Source: Sulfuritalea sp. (GTDB taxonomy: Bacteria > Pseudomonadota > Gammaproteobacteria > Burkholderiales > Rhodocyclaceae). From it: a stretch of 64,000 nucleotides of DNA. The number at the start of each line of letters is the position of its first letter. Within the stretch, counting starts at the first letter, position 1. The DNA lies in assembly GCA_021738385.1 (NCBI GenBank), contig JAIPCF010000006.1, forward strand, positions 1 to 64,000, in the 5' to 3' direction. The notes under the pieces are model-generated. The model was not told the origin of the DNA. It did no database searches and was given only the letters and a program-made list of their open reading frames with translations. A program made the translations under genes and the position numbers. Positions 1 through 11,586 of this stretch are shown one piece after another.

Positions 1-562
1 GGCGTGCCGCTTAAATATGAGGCGTCCCGATCATCACCGGCTTCATGTAAAGAAAGACGGGAGATTTAAATGCAAAAAGGCTTGAGTACCAGATCCATTG
101 ATTTCTTCATCAATCGCTTCAATGGAGCCACTCAATCGCCTACCGGATTTCTTGATATCAGGCGTCTCGTTTCTTTCGCTCCTGAATTTTTTCATACTCC
201 TTTCATCAAATTGTTGTTTCCTGCGCAGTCAGTTCGAGCGTCCTGGCCTCATCAGCCGGCGACAGATTACGCCGTGCTTTGGCACGATTGCGCGTACTGA
301 GCGGTGCAGGCAGGAGCGGTCAATTTTGCCTAATGCCAAGTGCTATGCGGGGGTAGAGCCATATCGCACTTGGCGGCTTATGTAAATGGTATGTTTGTGC
401 GTTTGTCATTGCTGGTTTCTAAGCGAAGTGATAGGCGGATAAACGTGAGGAATTCGTCGCTTTGTATTTACTAGGAGCGTTGGATAATCCGTGCTAGCCC
501 AGACGGGTTGCAGTAAAAAGTAGTGGTGGTTCTTTCCTGTTAAATAGTTAAGGAGGTTCAAC

Positions 563-1132
563 ATGGCTGATGCGAAGAAAGCCAAGAAGCCGGTCGCAAA
601 GAAGGCTGCGGCTAAGCCCGCCGCTAAGAAGTCTGCGGCTCCGAAGAAACCGGCTGTAAAAAAGCCGGCTGTAAAGAAGGCGGCTGCCAAGCCCGCTGCA
701 AAGAAAGCCGCGCCGAAAAAGGCTGCTGCCAAACCTGCTGCGAAGAAAGCTGTCGCCAAGAAGCCTGCGGCAAAGAAAGCTGTTGCCAAGAAGCCTGCGG
801 CAAAGAAGCCTGCACCAAGGAAGGCCGCGGCAAAGCCAGCAGCCAAAAAGCCAGTAGCCAAGCCGGCAGCCAAAAAGCCAGCAGCCAAAAAGCCAGCGGC
901 CAAAAAGCCAGTAGCCAAAAAGCCAGCGGCCAAAAAGCCAGCGGCCAAAAAGCCAGCGGCCAAAAAGCCAGCGGCCAAAAAGCCAGTAGCCAAGCCGGCA
1001 GCCAAGCCCGCCGCGAAAAAGGCCGCGCCGAAAAAAGCTGCTGCAAAGCCCTCCACGGCAGCTGCTCCCGGTATCAAGTCGTCGCTGAACCCAGCGGCAG
1101 CCTGGCCCTTTCCCACCGGTTCCCGTCCCTGA
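563..1132 (+). CDS. Histone H1-like Lys/Ala/Pro-rich DNA-binding protein (AlgP/HctB-like)
   Basis: 189 aa, almost entirely AAKKPAAKKPVAKK repeats; RBS aaggagg just upstream of the ATG. Confidence 0.85.
   Translation: MADAKKAKKPVAKKAAAKPAAKKSAAPKKPAVKKPAVKKAAAKPAAKKAAPKKAAAKPAAKKAVAKKPAAKKAVAKKPAAKKPAPRKAAAKPAAKKPVAKPAAKKPAAKKPAAKKPVAKKPAAKKPAAKKPAAKKPAAKKPVAKPAAKPAAKKAAPKKAAAKPSTAAAPGIKSSLNPAAAWPFPTGSRP
838..995 (+). repeat. Short tandem repeat (about 15-bp unit gccaaaaagccagcg) within the histone H1-like gene
   Basis: Near-identical consecutive units encoding AAKKP/VAKKP. Confidence 0.85.
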
Positions 1133-1191
1133 CGGTTGCATCGGCGTCTGACAATAGTCCTTCCGGGCTCTGTCGGCGCTCAGTGGTTCGC

Positions 1192-1226
1192 AAGCACGCG
1201 TTGTTAGCTCAGCGCGTGCTTTTTTC
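1192..1226 (+). terminator. Rho-independent terminator
   Basis: aagcacgcg-ttgttagctcag-cgcgtgctttttt: 9-bp stem followed by a T run. Confidence 0.85.
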
Positions 1227-1284
1227 GCATTATCGAACCATAGCCATAAACATTGATCCGGCGTGACTAGTTAATAGCCGGGAA

Positions 1285-2451
1285 TCAGGTTTTTCGCGAG
1301 TCCAGGAATCCTGATATGCGGTCAAGCGCCTTCTCGATCTGCTGCTGTTCGACCGTATAGGCAAATCGCATGTGGCTCTCGGGCGCGTTGCTGCCAAAAT
1401 CCAGACCTGGCGTCGCAGCAACGCCCACTTCCGTAAGCAGTTTTTCCGCAAACTGGAAACTGTCTTCAGCGAGTTCTCGGCAGTCTGCATATACATAGAA
1501 AGCGCCGCGTGGCTCGGCTTCGATCCGAAAGCCCAGCTTGCGCAAACCCGGTACAAGAATGTCTCGACGTGCGGCGAATTCCTGGCGGCGGGCTTCAAGG
1601 ATCGCAATGGTTTCCGGATGGAAGGCTGCCAGCGCGGCATGCTGGGCAATTGTAGAGGGGGCGATGTAGATGTTCTGCGCCAGCTTTTCTATTTCCCGTA
1701 TGTATCGATCTGGCGCTACCAGCCATCCCAGGCGCCAGCCTGTCATGCCAAAGTATTTGGAGAAGCTGTTGATGACGAAAACCTCGTCACTGTATTCAAG
1801 GGCGGATGGTGTTTCGATGCCGTAGCTCAGTCCATGATAGATCTCGTCAACCAGCAGCGCGCCGCCTTTGGTCGAAGCGATCAACGCAAACTCTTTTAGC
1901 GTAGCCGGATCGATCAAGGTTCCGGTTGGATTTGCAGGTGATGCGACCAGTAACCCGTGCGTACGTTCCGTCCACATCCCGGAAACCTGATCGGGTGTGG
2001 GCTGATACTGGTTTGAAGCGTTAACCGGGAGAGAAATCGGCTTGCCCTCGAACAGACGAACGAAGTGCCTGTTACAGGGGTAGCCGGGGTCGGGCAACAG
2101 CCATTCGTCGCCGGGATTGACCAATACGCCTAACGCGAGGGCCAGGGCGCCTGATGCACCGGCAGTTACCACAACTCGTTCCGGTGAAATCGCGAGTCCA
2201 TAGCGCGTCCGATAGAAATCGCTGATTGCTTCTCGCAGCGGGCGAATTCCAAGTGCTGCTGTGTAATGCACATGCCCACCGGCGAGAAAGGATTGGGCTG
2301 CGTCAAGAATAGGTTTGGCGGTTGCGAAATCAGGTTCGCCAACCTCCAGATGGATGATTGATCTGCCCTCAGCTTCCAATGCCTGGGCGCGCGCCATCAG
2401 TTCCATCACATGGAAGGGTTCGATCTGAGTCATGCGGGTAGCGAGGTTCAT
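1285..2451 (-). CDS. Pyridoxal phosphate-dependent aminotransferase (class I/II)
   Basis: 388 aa; SPANPTGT, NSFSKYFGMTGWRLGW PLP-lysine region. Confidence 0.9.
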   Translation of the reverse strand: MNLATRMTQIEPFHVMELMARAQALEAEGRSIIHLEVGEPDFATAKPILDAAQSFLAGGHVHYTAALGIRPLREAISDFYRTRYGLAISPERVVVTAGASGALALALGVLVNPGDEWLLPDPGYPCNRHFVRLFEGKPISLPVNASNQYQPTPDQVSGMWTERTHGLLVASPANPTGTLIDPATLKEFALIASTKGGALLVDEIYHGLSYGIETPSALEYSDEVFVINSFSKYFGMTGWRLGWLVAPDRYIREIEKLAQNIYIAPSTIAQHAALAAFHPETIAILEARRQEFAARRDILVPGLRKLGFRIEAEPRGAFYVYADCRELAEDSFQFAEKLLTEVGVAATPGLDFGSNAPESHMRFAYTVEQQQIEKALDRISGFLDSRKT

Positions 2452-2754
2452 TCAGATATTCAGAGGTAGAAGAAGTACAGGGGCGTCAAGCTTGCCATCA
2501 TATTGAAATACCCCTTGCGAAAGACAACGACCACCGTGCTGGATGCAGGGTGGTCGCCAGGTGAAAGTCGTGCTGTTTGCCTATTTCCGAATCGTTTTCT
2601 GTGTCGAATTCCAATACGGCAAGAATTCGCCGTGGCGCGAAAAGCGTACTTTGCTTTTCTGTACTGCTGCGCAGGAGTTTGATCAGACGGCCTGCGAAGC
2701 GGAATACCAAATCTGCAAAGCTGAGCGTATTTCACTCGACTGTCTTGTAGCGTA

Positions 2755-2778
2755 GCGCTTCGTCAGCGCCGACTTTCA
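2755..2778 (-). repeat. 25-bp dispersed motif copy A (partial), overlapping the pckG stop codon
   Basis: TGAAAGTCGGCGCTGACGAAGCGC on minus strand. Confidence 0.6.
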
Positions 2779-4608
2779 GTCCACCATGGAAAGTTCGAAA
2801 AGCTCACGCTTGAGAGTCAAGGATCTCGGCATGCGGCTCTTCAGCTTGTCGAACCACTCGGCATGCAGTTTCAGTTCTTCGCGCCAGGCGGTGGTGTCCA
2901 CTTCGGTAAGATGCTCGAACTGGGCCTTGCTGATTTCATTGCTGCCGCTCCAGTCAAGATCTTCGAAACGAGGCATCCAGCCTAGAGCAGTTTGCTTTGC
3001 ATCGGCTTTTCCAGCACAACGACCAACGACCCATTTCAGTACCCGCATGTTTTCGCTGAATCCGGGCCAGATGAATCTGCCGTCGGCGTCCTGGCGGAAC
3101 CAATTCACCGTAAAGATACGCGGGGCATCCGTGATCTGATGTCCTATGCGTAGCCAGTGATTGAAGTAGTCACCCATGTGATAGCCGCAGAACGGCAGCA
3201 TCGCAAATGGATCGCGGCGCACCACGCCCTGTTGCCCGACGGCTGCGGCCGTGGTCTCGGAGCCGAGGGTCGCAGCCATATAAACCCCGAAATTCCAGTT
3301 GAAGGCCTCGAACACGAGTGGCACGGTCGTCGAACGGCGTCCGCCAAAAATGAATGCGGAGATCGGGACACCTATGGGACTCTCCCAATTCTCGTCAATC
3401 GACGGACACTGGCTGGCGGGAGCGGTAAAGCGAGAATTTGGGTGAGCCGCTTTGCGACCGGTTTCCTTGCCGATTTGCGGCGTCCAGTCTTGCCCTTGCC
3501 AGTCGACGCAGTGGGCTGGCGGCTCTTTGCTCATACCTTCCCACCAAACATCGCCGTCGTCGGTTAGCGCGACATTGGTGAAAATGACGTTTTCCTTGAG
3601 AGTCGCCATCGCGTTGAAGTTGGTCTTTTCGCTGGTACCTGGGGCAACACCAAAAAATCCGCTTTCCGGATTGATGGCGTAGAGACGCCCATCTTTGCCC
3701 GGCTTGATCCAGGCGATGTCGTCGCCGACGGTTGTGACCTTCCAGCCCCCGAGGCTTTCGGGCGGAATCATCATGGCGAAATTGGTCTTGCCGCAGGCCG
3801 AAGGGAAAGCGCCCGCGACGTAGGTCTTTTCACCCTCGGGCGATTCGACGCCAAGAATCAGCATGTGTTCTGCAAGCCAACCCTCGTCACGAGCCATGGT
3901 GGACGCGATGCGCAGTGCAAAACATTTCTTGCCAAGCAACGCGTTGCCGCCATAGCCCGAGCCAAAGGACCAGATTTCGCGCGTCTCGGGAAAGTGGCAA
4001 ATGTATTTGGTCTTGTTGCAGGGCCACTTGACGTCGGCCTGACCGGCTTCCAGCGGATGGCCAACGCTGTGCAGGCATGGGACAAAGACGCCATCGCTGC
4101 CGAGTTGGTCAAGCACCGCGCGGCCCATGCGGGTCATGATGCGCATATTGACCACCACGTAGGGGCTGTCCGAAAGTTCGATTCCGATATGCGCGATTGG
4201 TGAGCCGATCGGACCCATGGAGAATGGGACCACGTACATCGTGCGACCACGCATGCAGCCCTTGAACAGGCCGCGCAGCGTTTCCTTCATCTTGTCCGGA
4301 TGCTCCCAATTGTTGTTGGGGCCAGCATCTTCAGCATCCGGTGTGCAGACATAGGTGCGGTCTTCAACCCGGGCGACATCTGACGGATCGGACAAGACGA
4401 GATAGGAATTCTTGCGCTTCTCAGGGTTTAGCTTGATGGCGCTGCCGGCTGAAACCATCTGGGTGAAAAGACGGTCGGCTTCCTCCTGCGAGCCATCGCA
4501 CCAGCAGATATCGTCAGGCTGGGTGAGCGCTGCAACTTCGGCAACCCATGCGCTCAATTTGGCATGTTTGACGTAGGCAGGGGAAACGGTTTGGGTAGGC
4601 TGATTCAT
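2776..4608 (-). CDS. pckG: Phosphoenolpyruvate carboxykinase (GTP)
   Basis: 610 aa; [14 protein letters not shown]-loop-like motif and family-typical sequence throughout. Confidence 0.95.
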   Translation of the reverse strand: MNQPTQTVSPAYVKHAKLSAWVAEVAALTQPDDICWCDGSQEEADRLFTQMVSAGSAIKLNPEKRKNSYLVLSDPSDVARVEDRTYVCTPDAEDAGPNNNWEHPDKMKETLRGLFKGCMRGRTMYVVPFSMGPIGSPIAHIGIELSDSPYVVVNMRIMTRMGRAVLDQLGSDGVFVPCLHSVGHPLEAGQADVKWPCNKTKYICHFPETREIWSFGSGYGGNALLGKKCFALRIASTMARDEGWLAEHMLILGVESPEGEKTYVAGAFPSACGKTNFAMMIPPESLGGWKVTTVGDDIAWIKPGKDGRLYAINPESGFFGVAPGTSEKTNFNAMATLKENVIFTNVALTDDGDVWWEGMSKEPPAHCVDWQGQDWTPQIGKETGRKAAHPNSRFTAPASQCPSIDENWESPIGVPISAFIFGGRRSTTVPLVFEAFNWNFGVYMAATLGSETTAAAVGQQGVVRRDPFAMLPFCGYHMGDYFNHWLRIGHQITDAPRIFTVNWFRQDADGRFIWPGFSENMRVLKWVVGRCAGKADAKQTALGWMPRFEDLDWSGSNEISKAQFEHLTEVDTTAWREELKLHAEWFDKLKSRMPRSLTLKRELFELSMVD

Positions 4609-4958
4609 TTCGCGAAAATCTCCACTCTGATTTGAATTCGCGCCGGTCAGCCGGGTGGTCGCAATGTGAGGCGATCGACGGGGCCTTCGGCAGTCCGCAG
4701 GCTAGGGGCTAAATGGCCCGGGTCGCGGAGCTAAATTGAAAGCAATTATCCCACAATCGAAGTTCTGAATTCTTGATGGAACGATGGGTGGCAAGCAAGC
4801 CACTGAATACTGGGCCTGTTCATTGATCGGATACAAAAAGTTTGTGAAACGAATAGCGCGGATTGGATGCACTCGCCGGGCCATTCATTAACCAGAGAAC
4901 CGTTTCAGTCTCATCGGAGCCACAACCCACAATTGCACCGTGAAACCGTCGTATGCGG

Positions 4959-4983
4959 AAAAGTCGGCGCTGGCGACACGGCG
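4959..4983 (+). repeat. 25-bp dispersed motif copy B
   Basis: AAAAGTCGGCGCTGGCGACACGGCG. Confidence 0.9.
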
Positions 4984-5037
4984 ATACAATTGCTACCGAC
5001 GCAATTTGCGACTCAAGCAAACAGGAGAAGTCACTAA

Positions 5038-7320
5038 ATGGATGAAAGCATTCGCGCGGCTGCGCTGGAATACCATCGCAACCCCAAACCGGGCAAGATC
5101 GCGGTAACCCCGACCAAGGCATTAACCAATCAGGCCGACCTCTCGCTGGCCTACTCGCCCGGTGTTGCCGCTGCCTGCGACGAGATCGTGCGCGATCCCG
5201 CAACGGCGGCTCTGTATACCTCGCGCGCGAATTTGGTTGCAGTCGTCACCAATGGTACGGCGGTACTGGGCCTGGGCAATATCGGGCCACTGGCCGGCAA
5301 GCCGGTGATGGAAGGCAAAGGGGTGTTGTTCAAGAAATTCGCCGGCATTGATGTTTTCGATATCGAGATTGCCGAGAACGATCCAGAAAAACTGGTCGAC
5401 ATCATTGCCTCGCTGGAGCCGACTTTCGGCGGTATCAATCTTGAAGATATCAAGGCACCGGAATGTTTCTACGTTGAAGCTCGCCTGCGCGAGCGCATGA
5501 AAATACCGGTATTCCATGATGATCAGCACGGAACAGCGATTATTGCCAGTGCCGCGGTGCTCAACGGCATGCGCGTTGTCGGCAAGGATATTTCCAAGAT
5601 CAAGCTGGTCTGTTCAGGCGCCGGAGCAGCGGCGATTGCCTGTCTGGATTTGCTGGTCAGTCTCGGGCTGGATCCCGGAAATGTTTTCGCAGTCGATAGC
5701 AAGGGTGTGATCCACAGCGGGCGAGAAGGGCTCGATGCCTCCAAGGCACGCTATGCACAGACGACGGAAGCCAGGACCTTGGCCGAAGTTACGGTTGACG
5801 CTGATGTGTTCCTGGGATTGTCGACAGCGGGTGTATTGAAGCCCGAAATGGTCAAAACCATGGCGCGCGATCCGTTGATTCTGGCCATGGCAAATCCCGA
5901 CCCCGAAATTCTCCCTGAACATGCCAAGGCGGTTCGTCCCGACGCGATTCTAGGTACCGGGCGATCCGACTATCCGAATCAGGTCAACAATGTCTTGTGC
6001 TTTCCTTTCATGTTTCGCGGTGCCCTGGATGTCGGCGCGACGACCATCAACGAGGCCATGAAAGTTGCCGCTGTGAGGGCCATCGCGGATCTGGCGCACG
6101 CCGAGCAGTCCGAGGTGGTAACAGCTGCCTACGGCACCGAGGACTTGTCTTTTGGTCCTGAATACCTGATTCCCAAACCCTTCGATCCCCGGCTCATCAT
6201 CAAGATAGCCCCGGCGGTGGCGCAAGCGGCAATGGATTCCGGTGTCGCCACGCGGCCGATCGAAGACATGGAAGCCTACATTCATCGATTGAACGATTTT
6301 GTCTATCACACGGGACTCTTGATGCGTCCGGTGTTTATTGCCGCCAAGAACACGCCGGCGCGCGTGGTTTTTTGCGAAGGCGAGGACGAGCGTGTGCTGC
6401 GCGCAGTGCAAACCGTATGTGATGAAGGTCTGGCGCGACCGATCCTGATCGGGCGCCCCGAAGTGGTTGAGCACAGCATCACCCGTCATGGTCTGCGCAT
6501 TCGTCCCGGTACCCATTTCGAACTGATCAGTCCGGATTCTGATCCGCGCTACAAGGAATTGTGGCAGGACTACTACGCTTTGACCTCACGCAAGGGGATC
6601 AGTGTCGAATACGCCAAGCGCGAGATGAGGCGGCGCACCACGCTGATCGGTGCCATGCTGGTGCGGCACAACTACGCAGATGCGATGCTCTGCGGCACAT
6701 TTGGCAAGCACTCGTTGCATCTGCGCTACATCGACGACGTGATCGGCAGGAAGTCCGGGATCGGAAGTTACTACACCATGAATATGCTGATCCTGCCGCG
6801 ACGGATTCTGTTTATGGGTGATACGTACATCAACTACGATCCAACCGCGGAACAACTGGCAGAAATGACCTTGCTGGCTGCCGACGAAGTCGCGCGCTTC
6901 GGTCTGGCGCCCAAAGTCGCGCTGCTGTCGCATTCAAGTTTTGGCACCGAGGACACGCCTACCGCGATCAAGATGCGGCGTGCGCTAAAAATCTTGCGAG
7001 AAGTTGCGCCGGATCTGGAAGTCGATGGCGAAATGCACGGCGATGCCGCACTTTCTGAAGATATCCGGCACCAGGTGTTTCCAGATTCAACGCTTAAAGG
7101 TCAGGCCAACTTGCTGATCATGCCGACGCTGGACGCTGCAAACATCGCATTCAATCTGATCAAAACAGCCGCAGGCGACGGGTTGACGGTAGGACCCATG
7201 CTGCTCGGCGCGGCCCGTCCGGTGCATATCATGACGCCGACTGCCACGGTGCGTCGCATTGTGAATGTCACCGCCCTGCTGTCGGTTGAAGCGGAGCAAT
7301 TGGCAAAGTCCGGCGCCTGA
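5038..7320 (+). CDS. maeB: NADP-dependent malic enzyme with C-terminal phosphotransacetylase-like domain
   Basis: 760 aa; N-terminal malic enzyme ([22 protein letters not shown]) and C-terminal PTA-like domain. Confidence 0.93.
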   Translation: MDESIRAAALEYHRNPKPGKIAVTPTKALTNQADLSLAYSPGVAAACDEIVRDPATAALYTSRANLVAVVTNGTAVLGLGNIGPLAGKPVMEGKGVLFKKFAGIDVFDIEIAENDPEKLVDIIASLEPTFGGINLEDIKAPECFYVEARLRERMKIPVFHDDQHGTAIIASAAVLNGMRVVGKDISKIKLVCSGAGAAAIACLDLLVSLGLDPGNVFAVDSKGVIHSGREGLDASKARYAQTTEARTLAEVTVDADVFLGLSTAGVLKPEMVKTMARDPLILAMANPDPEILPEHAKAVRPDAILGTGRSDYPNQVNNVLCFPFMFRGALDVGATTINEAMKVAAVRAIADLAHAEQSEVVTAAYGTEDLSFGPEYLIPKPFDPRLIIKIAPAVAQAAMDSGVATRPIEDMEAYIHRLNDFVYHTGLLMRPVFIAAKNTPARVVFCEGEDERVLRAVQTVCDEGLARPILIGRPEVVEHSITRHGLRIRPGTHFELISPDSDPRYKELWQDYYALTSRKGISVEYAKREMRRRTTLIGAMLVRHNYADAMLCGTFGKHSLHLRYIDDVIGRKSGIGSYYTMNMLILPRRILFMGDTYINYDPTAEQLAEMTLLAADEVARFGLAPKVALLSHSSFGTEDTPTAIKMRRALKILREVAPDLEVDGEMHGDAALSEDIRHQVFPDSTLKGQANLLIMPTLDAANIAFNLIKTAAGDGLTVGPMLLGAARPVHIMTPTATVRRIVNVTALLSVEAEQLAKSGA

Positions 7321-7426
7321 ATCAGGGTATGCCAACTTTTCAACCGGCTTTCTGGCAATCGCATCGTTTTGCGACTGCGCTAATAGGACAGGCAGGAATG
7401 GGGAACTACCGGGGCGCAAGTCGATC

Positions 7427-8563
7427 ATGACCACGGCGCGCACCGCCTTGATTCTGACCGGTGGCGGTGCGCGTGCAGGCTATCAGGTCGGCGTGCTCAA
7501 GGCGGTTCGTGAACTGCTGCCAGAGGCTCACCGCAATCCATTTCCCATTCTGTGCGGCACTTCGGCCGGCGCGCTCAACGCGGCGTCAATGGCGGTATGG
7601 GCCGAGGATTTCTCCGCCGGTGTCGACAACCTGTTGAACGTCTGGGGAAACTTCACCGTGGATCAGGTGTATCGGGCCGATCCGCTAAGCATGGGTATCT
7701 CGGCCGCACGCTGGGTTTCCACATTGGCGCTTGGCTGGCTGACCAGGCAATCCCCACGCTCACTGCTTGACAATTCGCCGCTGCGTCAGTTGTTGAGCGA
7801 TAGCCTCGACTTCAGCCGTATCGGAAGGGCGATTGATAGCGGTGCTCTGCATTCGGTCAGCATAACTTGTTCCGGCTACTCAACAGGACAGGGTGTCAGT
7901 TTTTTCCAGGGAAGAGAAGGTATTGAACCCTGGCGCCGCAGTCAGCGAGTCGGCGCCCCGACAAAAATCGGGCTCGATCATTTGATGGCATCCAGCGCCA
8001 TTCCCTTCATTTTCCCGGCGGTACGCATCAACCGCGAATGGTTTGGTGACGGGTCGATGCGGCAGGTCGCGCCGGTCTCGCCAGCAATCCACCTGGGTGC
8101 CGACAAAATTCTGGTGGTTGGCGCCGGCCGTCGGATTGATGAAAATACACGTCCGAGAACCAGTATCTATCCGTCATTGGCGCAAATTGCAGGGCATGCA
8201 CTGTCAAGCATATTTCTCGACAGCATGTCGGTCGATCTGGAGCGGATGAGTCGCATCAACAATACCCTGTCGCTGATTCCGGAAGAAGTCCGTCGCGAGA
8301 AGGGAATGAGCCTGCGTCCTATCGAGGTATTGAACATCGCTCCGTCGCAGCGTCTTGATCACTTGGCGGCGAAGCATGCCAAGGCTTTGCCATGGCCTGT
8401 ACGCACCATGCTGCGAGGTTTTGGCGCAATGAATCGAAATGGTGGCGCCCTGACCAGTTATCTACTTTTTGAGCCAGCCTATACGAAGGCCTTGATTGAG
8501 TTGGGCTATGCGGATACTCTAGCGCGCCGCGAAGAAGTCTGTCAGTTTCTGGAAGTTTCTTAA
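7427..8563 (+). CDS. Patatin-like phospholipase family protein
   Basis: GGGARAGYQVGVLKA oxyanion region, GTSAGALNA nucleophile, DGS; start moved to MTTARTALILTGG. Confidence 0.88.
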   Translation: MTTARTALILTGGGARAGYQVGVLKAVRELLPEAHRNPFPILCGTSAGALNAASMAVWAEDFSAGVDNLLNVWGNFTVDQVYRADPLSMGISAARWVSTLALGWLTRQSPRSLLDNSPLRQLLSDSLDFSRIGRAIDSGALHSVSITCSGYSTGQGVSFFQGREGIEPWRRSQRVGAPTKIGLDHLMASSAIPFIFPAVRINREWFGDGSMRQVAPVSPAIHLGADKILVVGAGRRIDENTRPRTSIYPSLAQIAGHALSSIFLDSMSVDLERMSRINNTLSLIPEEVRREKGMSLRPIEVLNIAPSQRLDHLAAKHAKALPWPVRTMLRGFGAMNRNGGALTSYLLFEPAYTKALIELGYADTLARREEVCQFLEVS

Positions 8564-8678
8564 TGCTGTAGATTAGGTTAGGCATTTAACTCATTTATTT
8601 ATAACAATAATTTCCTTTACAATAAATCAAAATCAAGTTAGCATTAGTCGCAATCGACCGTTCCCGGGAGGGGTTTTC

Positions 8679-9638
8679 TTGAAAAATGCACTGCTAGTAT
8701 TCTTGATCGCCGGGATTGTTGGCGTTGCTACCACGCCAGCCGCTGCCGATGCAGCGCCGAAAAAGAAAACCGCAACGGCGAAGAAACACACACCGCGCGC
8801 GGCAAAATCTGCGCGAATTAAAAAGACACTGCATACCCGAACCGCGAAGCGAGGCGCATCCCTTGACGATGCCCAGCACTTGGCCGTGCGCTCGTCCGCC
8901 GCTTTGGTGCTCGATCAAGCAACGGGCAAGGTACTTTTCGAGAAAAACCCTGGTGCCGTATTGCCGATTGCTTCGATCACCAAACTGATGACAGCGATGG
9001 TGGTGCTTGATGCCAAGCCTGATCTCAGGGAAGTGCTGAAGATCGGCACAGATGATATCGACACTCTCAAGGGCACCCGGTCCAAGTTGCGCGTGGGCAC
9101 GCAACTCGAGCGTGAAGAGATGCTCCGTCTGGCTTTGATGTCTTCAGAAAATCGTGCCGCATCGGCCTTGTCGCGACATTACCCCGGTGGTCGCGACGCA
9201 TTTGTAGCAGCCATGAACGCCAAGGCAGAATCTTTGCATCTGGTCGATACGCGTTTCGAGGATCCGACCGGATTAACCGCGGCCAATGTCTCAAGTCCGC
9301 GTGACCTGGCAAAGATGGTGGATGCCGCTCATCAATATCCGCTGATTCGTGAATTTTCCACAGCGACTGAGGGAGAAGTGAGTATTGCCGGCCGTTCACG
9401 CCACTTCCACAATACCAATACGCTGGTGAACAATAGAAACTGGGAAATCGGCCTGTCCAAAACGGGCTATATCAGCGAGGCAGGAAAGTGTCTGGTCATG
9501 CAGGCATGGCTCAACAACAAGCCCACAATCATTGTATTGCTCGATTCCTGGGGTCGGATGACCCGTATCGGTGATGCCAATCGAATCAAGCACTGGATGG
9601 AGAGTGCCGCGCTGGCAAGCGACGGACGTCCAGGCTGA
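8679..9638 (+). CDS. pbpG: D-alanyl-D-alanine endopeptidase / serine-type carboxypeptidase (PbpG-like)
   Basis: TTG start; signal peptide; SITKLMTAM (SxxK), SEN, KTG motifs. Confidence 0.85.
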   Translation: MKNALLVFLIAGIVGVATTPAAADAAPKKKTATAKKHTPRAAKSARIKKTLHTRTAKRGASLDDAQHLAVRSSAALVLDQATGKVLFEKNPGAVLPIASITKLMTAMVVLDAKPDLREVLKIGTDDIDTLKGTRSKLRVGTQLEREEMLRLALMSSENRAASALSRHYPGGRDAFVAAMNAKAESLHLVDTRFEDPTGLTAANVSSPRDLAKMVDAAHQYPLIREFSTATEGEVSIAGRSRHFHNTNTLVNNRNWEIGLSKTGYISEAGKCLVMQAWLNNKPTIIVLLDSWGRMTRIGDANRIKHWMESAALASDGRPG

Positions 9639-9658
9639 AATCTCGTCACGGGTGATTC

Positions 9659-9683
9659 GGGCCGCCTGCGGGCGGCCTTTTTA
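9659..9683 (+). terminator. Rho-independent terminator after pbpG-like gene
   Basis: gggccgcc-tgc-gggcggcc-ttttt. Confidence 0.8.
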
Positions 9684-9835
9684 TTGCCAGGCTCCCGGTT
9701 GATGGCGCGGCCAACAGAGCGGCGCGCAGCCCGCACGGAAGAGCGGACAGGCTGCTAAAATCGTCGGCACACAAAACTGCCCGCCAAGCCGCCGCTGAAG
9801 ACCCGCGAGCAGCGTTTTCTTAAGCCTCTTGATTT

Positions 9836-10804
9836 TTGTTGATCGGTCATCCCGTGAGCCAGACTCCTTTCCCTGCAACTCCCCCGGAACGCATCGTCAT
9901 TGCCACCCGTGAATCCCGCCTGGCCTTATGGCAGGCCGAGCACGTACGCGAATTGTTGCAGCGCTTGTATCCGACCTGTCAGGTCGAGTTGCTTGGCATG
10001 ACCACTCGCGGCGATCAGATTCTCGATCGGCCCTTGTCCAAGGTTGGCGGCAAGGGACTTTTTATCAAGGAACTTGAAGCTGCACTACTTGATGGTTCGG
10101 CAGATATCGCCGTTCACTCAATGAAGGACGTGCCGATGCAACTTGAGCCCGAGTTTTCTTTGGTCGCCATCGGTCCGCGCGAAGTGCCGCTGGATGCGCT
10201 GGTCTCAAGCAAGTACGCCAGTCTCGACGACATGCCGCCCGGTGCCGTGGTCGGCACCTCAAGCCTGCGACGTGAGGCTCAACTGCATGCGCGCTATCCG
10301 TATCTTGCCGTGACACCCTTGCGAGGCAATCTTGATACCCGTTTGCGCAAACTCGATGAAGGCCAGTTCGATGCCATTATTCTGGCAGCTGCGGGCCTCA
10401 AGCGTCTGGGGCTGGGTGATCGCATTCGCGCGGTACTGCCCGCCGAGGATTCGTTGCCGGCGGTTGGGCAGGGGGCACTGGGTATCGAGGCGCTGGCTTC
10501 GCGCCCTGAAGTCGCGGCCTGGGTCGCACCCTTGAATGATCCGGATACCGCAGTCTGCGTTCGCACCGAGCGCGCCGTGTCACGAGCGCTGGCGGGTAGC
10601 TGCGAAGTGCCTCTGGGCGCTTATGCTGAAATTCGCGTCGATGGCGTTTACTTGCGCGGTTTCGTGGCTTCACCCGATGGCACGCGCATGGCCCATGCCG
10701 AACTGACCGGCTCCGCTGCCGATCCTGAAGCGCTGGGCCTGCAACTGGCAAACGAACTGCGCGGGCAGGGTGCCGCCGAAATTCTCGCGGCGTTAGCCAG
10801 CTAA
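9836..10804 (+). CDS. hemC: Hydroxymethylbilane synthase (porphobilinogen deaminase)
   Basis: [41 protein letters not shown]; the true start may be the downstream GTG at 9854. Confidence 0.95.
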   Translation: MLIGHPVSQTPFPATPPERIVIATRESRLALWQAEHVRELLQRLYPTCQVELLGMTTRGDQILDRPLSKVGGKGLFIKELEAALLDGSADIAVHSMKDVPMQLEPEFSLVAIGPREVPLDALVSSKYASLDDMPPGAVVGTSSLRREAQLHARYPYLAVTPLRGNLDTRLRKLDEGQFDAIILAAAGLKRLGLGDRIRAVLPAEDSLPAVGQGALGIEALASRPEVAAWVAPLNDPDTAVCVRTERAVSRALAGSCEVPLGAYAEIRVDGVYLRGFVASPDGTRMAHAELTGSAADPEALGLQLANELRGQGAAEILAALAS

Positions 10805-10806
10805 GC

Positions 10807-11586
10807 ATGTCGCTGGTGGGTCGCCATGTCGCGGTCACACGCCCGGCGGGGCAGGCTGCACATCTTGCCACTGCACTGACGGAGCAAGGAGCGATACCGG
10901 TTTTCTTCCCGGTTCTGGAGATTCGCGATCTCGAAGATGTAACGCCAGTGCTTGACGCGGCAATTCGTCTTGATACCTATGACCTGGCGGTGTTTGTCAG
11001 CCCCAACGCAATCGAAAAAGCGCTTGCGCTGATTCTGCCGCGTCGCGCCTGGCCCAGCGCATTGCGAGTGGCGGCACTGGGCAAAAGCAGCGAACGCGCA
11101 CTGGCGCGCCATGGCATTCACGAAGTGATTTCACCGCCCTTGCGCTTCGATTCGGAAGCGTTGCTCGATCTGCCGGAACTGACTGATGTACGAGGCCGGC
11201 ACATAATTATTTTTCGCGGCGATGGAGGTCGTGAGTTGCTCGGCGATACGCTCAAGGCTCGTGGTGCGACCATCGATTACGTGACTTGTTACCGCCGCAG
11301 CCAGCCGAAACTTGATCCGGCACCTTTGCTCAAGCTCTGGGAAGAGGGGCGGCTAGACGCCGTAACTCTGACCAGCAGCGAAGGACTGCGCAATTTCTAT
11401 AATATGCTCGGACGCTTGGGGCAGGCTTGGCTGAAGAAGACACCTGCTTTCGTGCCGCATCAACGTATTGCGGAGCAGGCGCGGGCACTGGGCCTCGTTC
11501 GGGTGATACCTACCGAACCAGGCGATGACGGATTGATGGCCGGACTCATGCAATACTTCGCACATGGATACTCCAATACAGACTGA
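10807..11586 (+). CDS. hemD: Uroporphyrinogen-III synthase
   Basis: 259 aa; position after hemC; HemD-like sequence (DLAVFVSPNAI, VTLTSSEGLRNF). Confidence 0.88.
   Translation: MSLVGRHVAVTRPAGQAAHLATALTEQGAIPVFFPVLEIRDLEDVTPVLDAAIRLDTYDLAVFVSPNAIEKALALILPRRAWPSALRVAALGKSSERALARHGIHEVISPPLRFDSEALLDLPELTDVRGRHIIIFRGDGGRELLGDTLKARGATIDYVTCYRRSQPKLDPAPLLKLWEEGRLDAVTLTSSEGLRNFYNMLGRLGQAWLKKTPAFVPHQRIAEQARALGLVRVIPTEPGDDGLMAGLMQYFAHGYSNTD

Noticed and set aside
1-555. Small ORFs at the window start (70-300, 98-385)
   Set aside because: Overlapping frames, no RBS and no recognisable motifs.
406-1141. Minus-strand ORFs of 236, 197 and 140 aa over the histone-like gene
   Set aside because: Low-complexity antisense translations of the Lys/Ala repeat; no independent coding signal.
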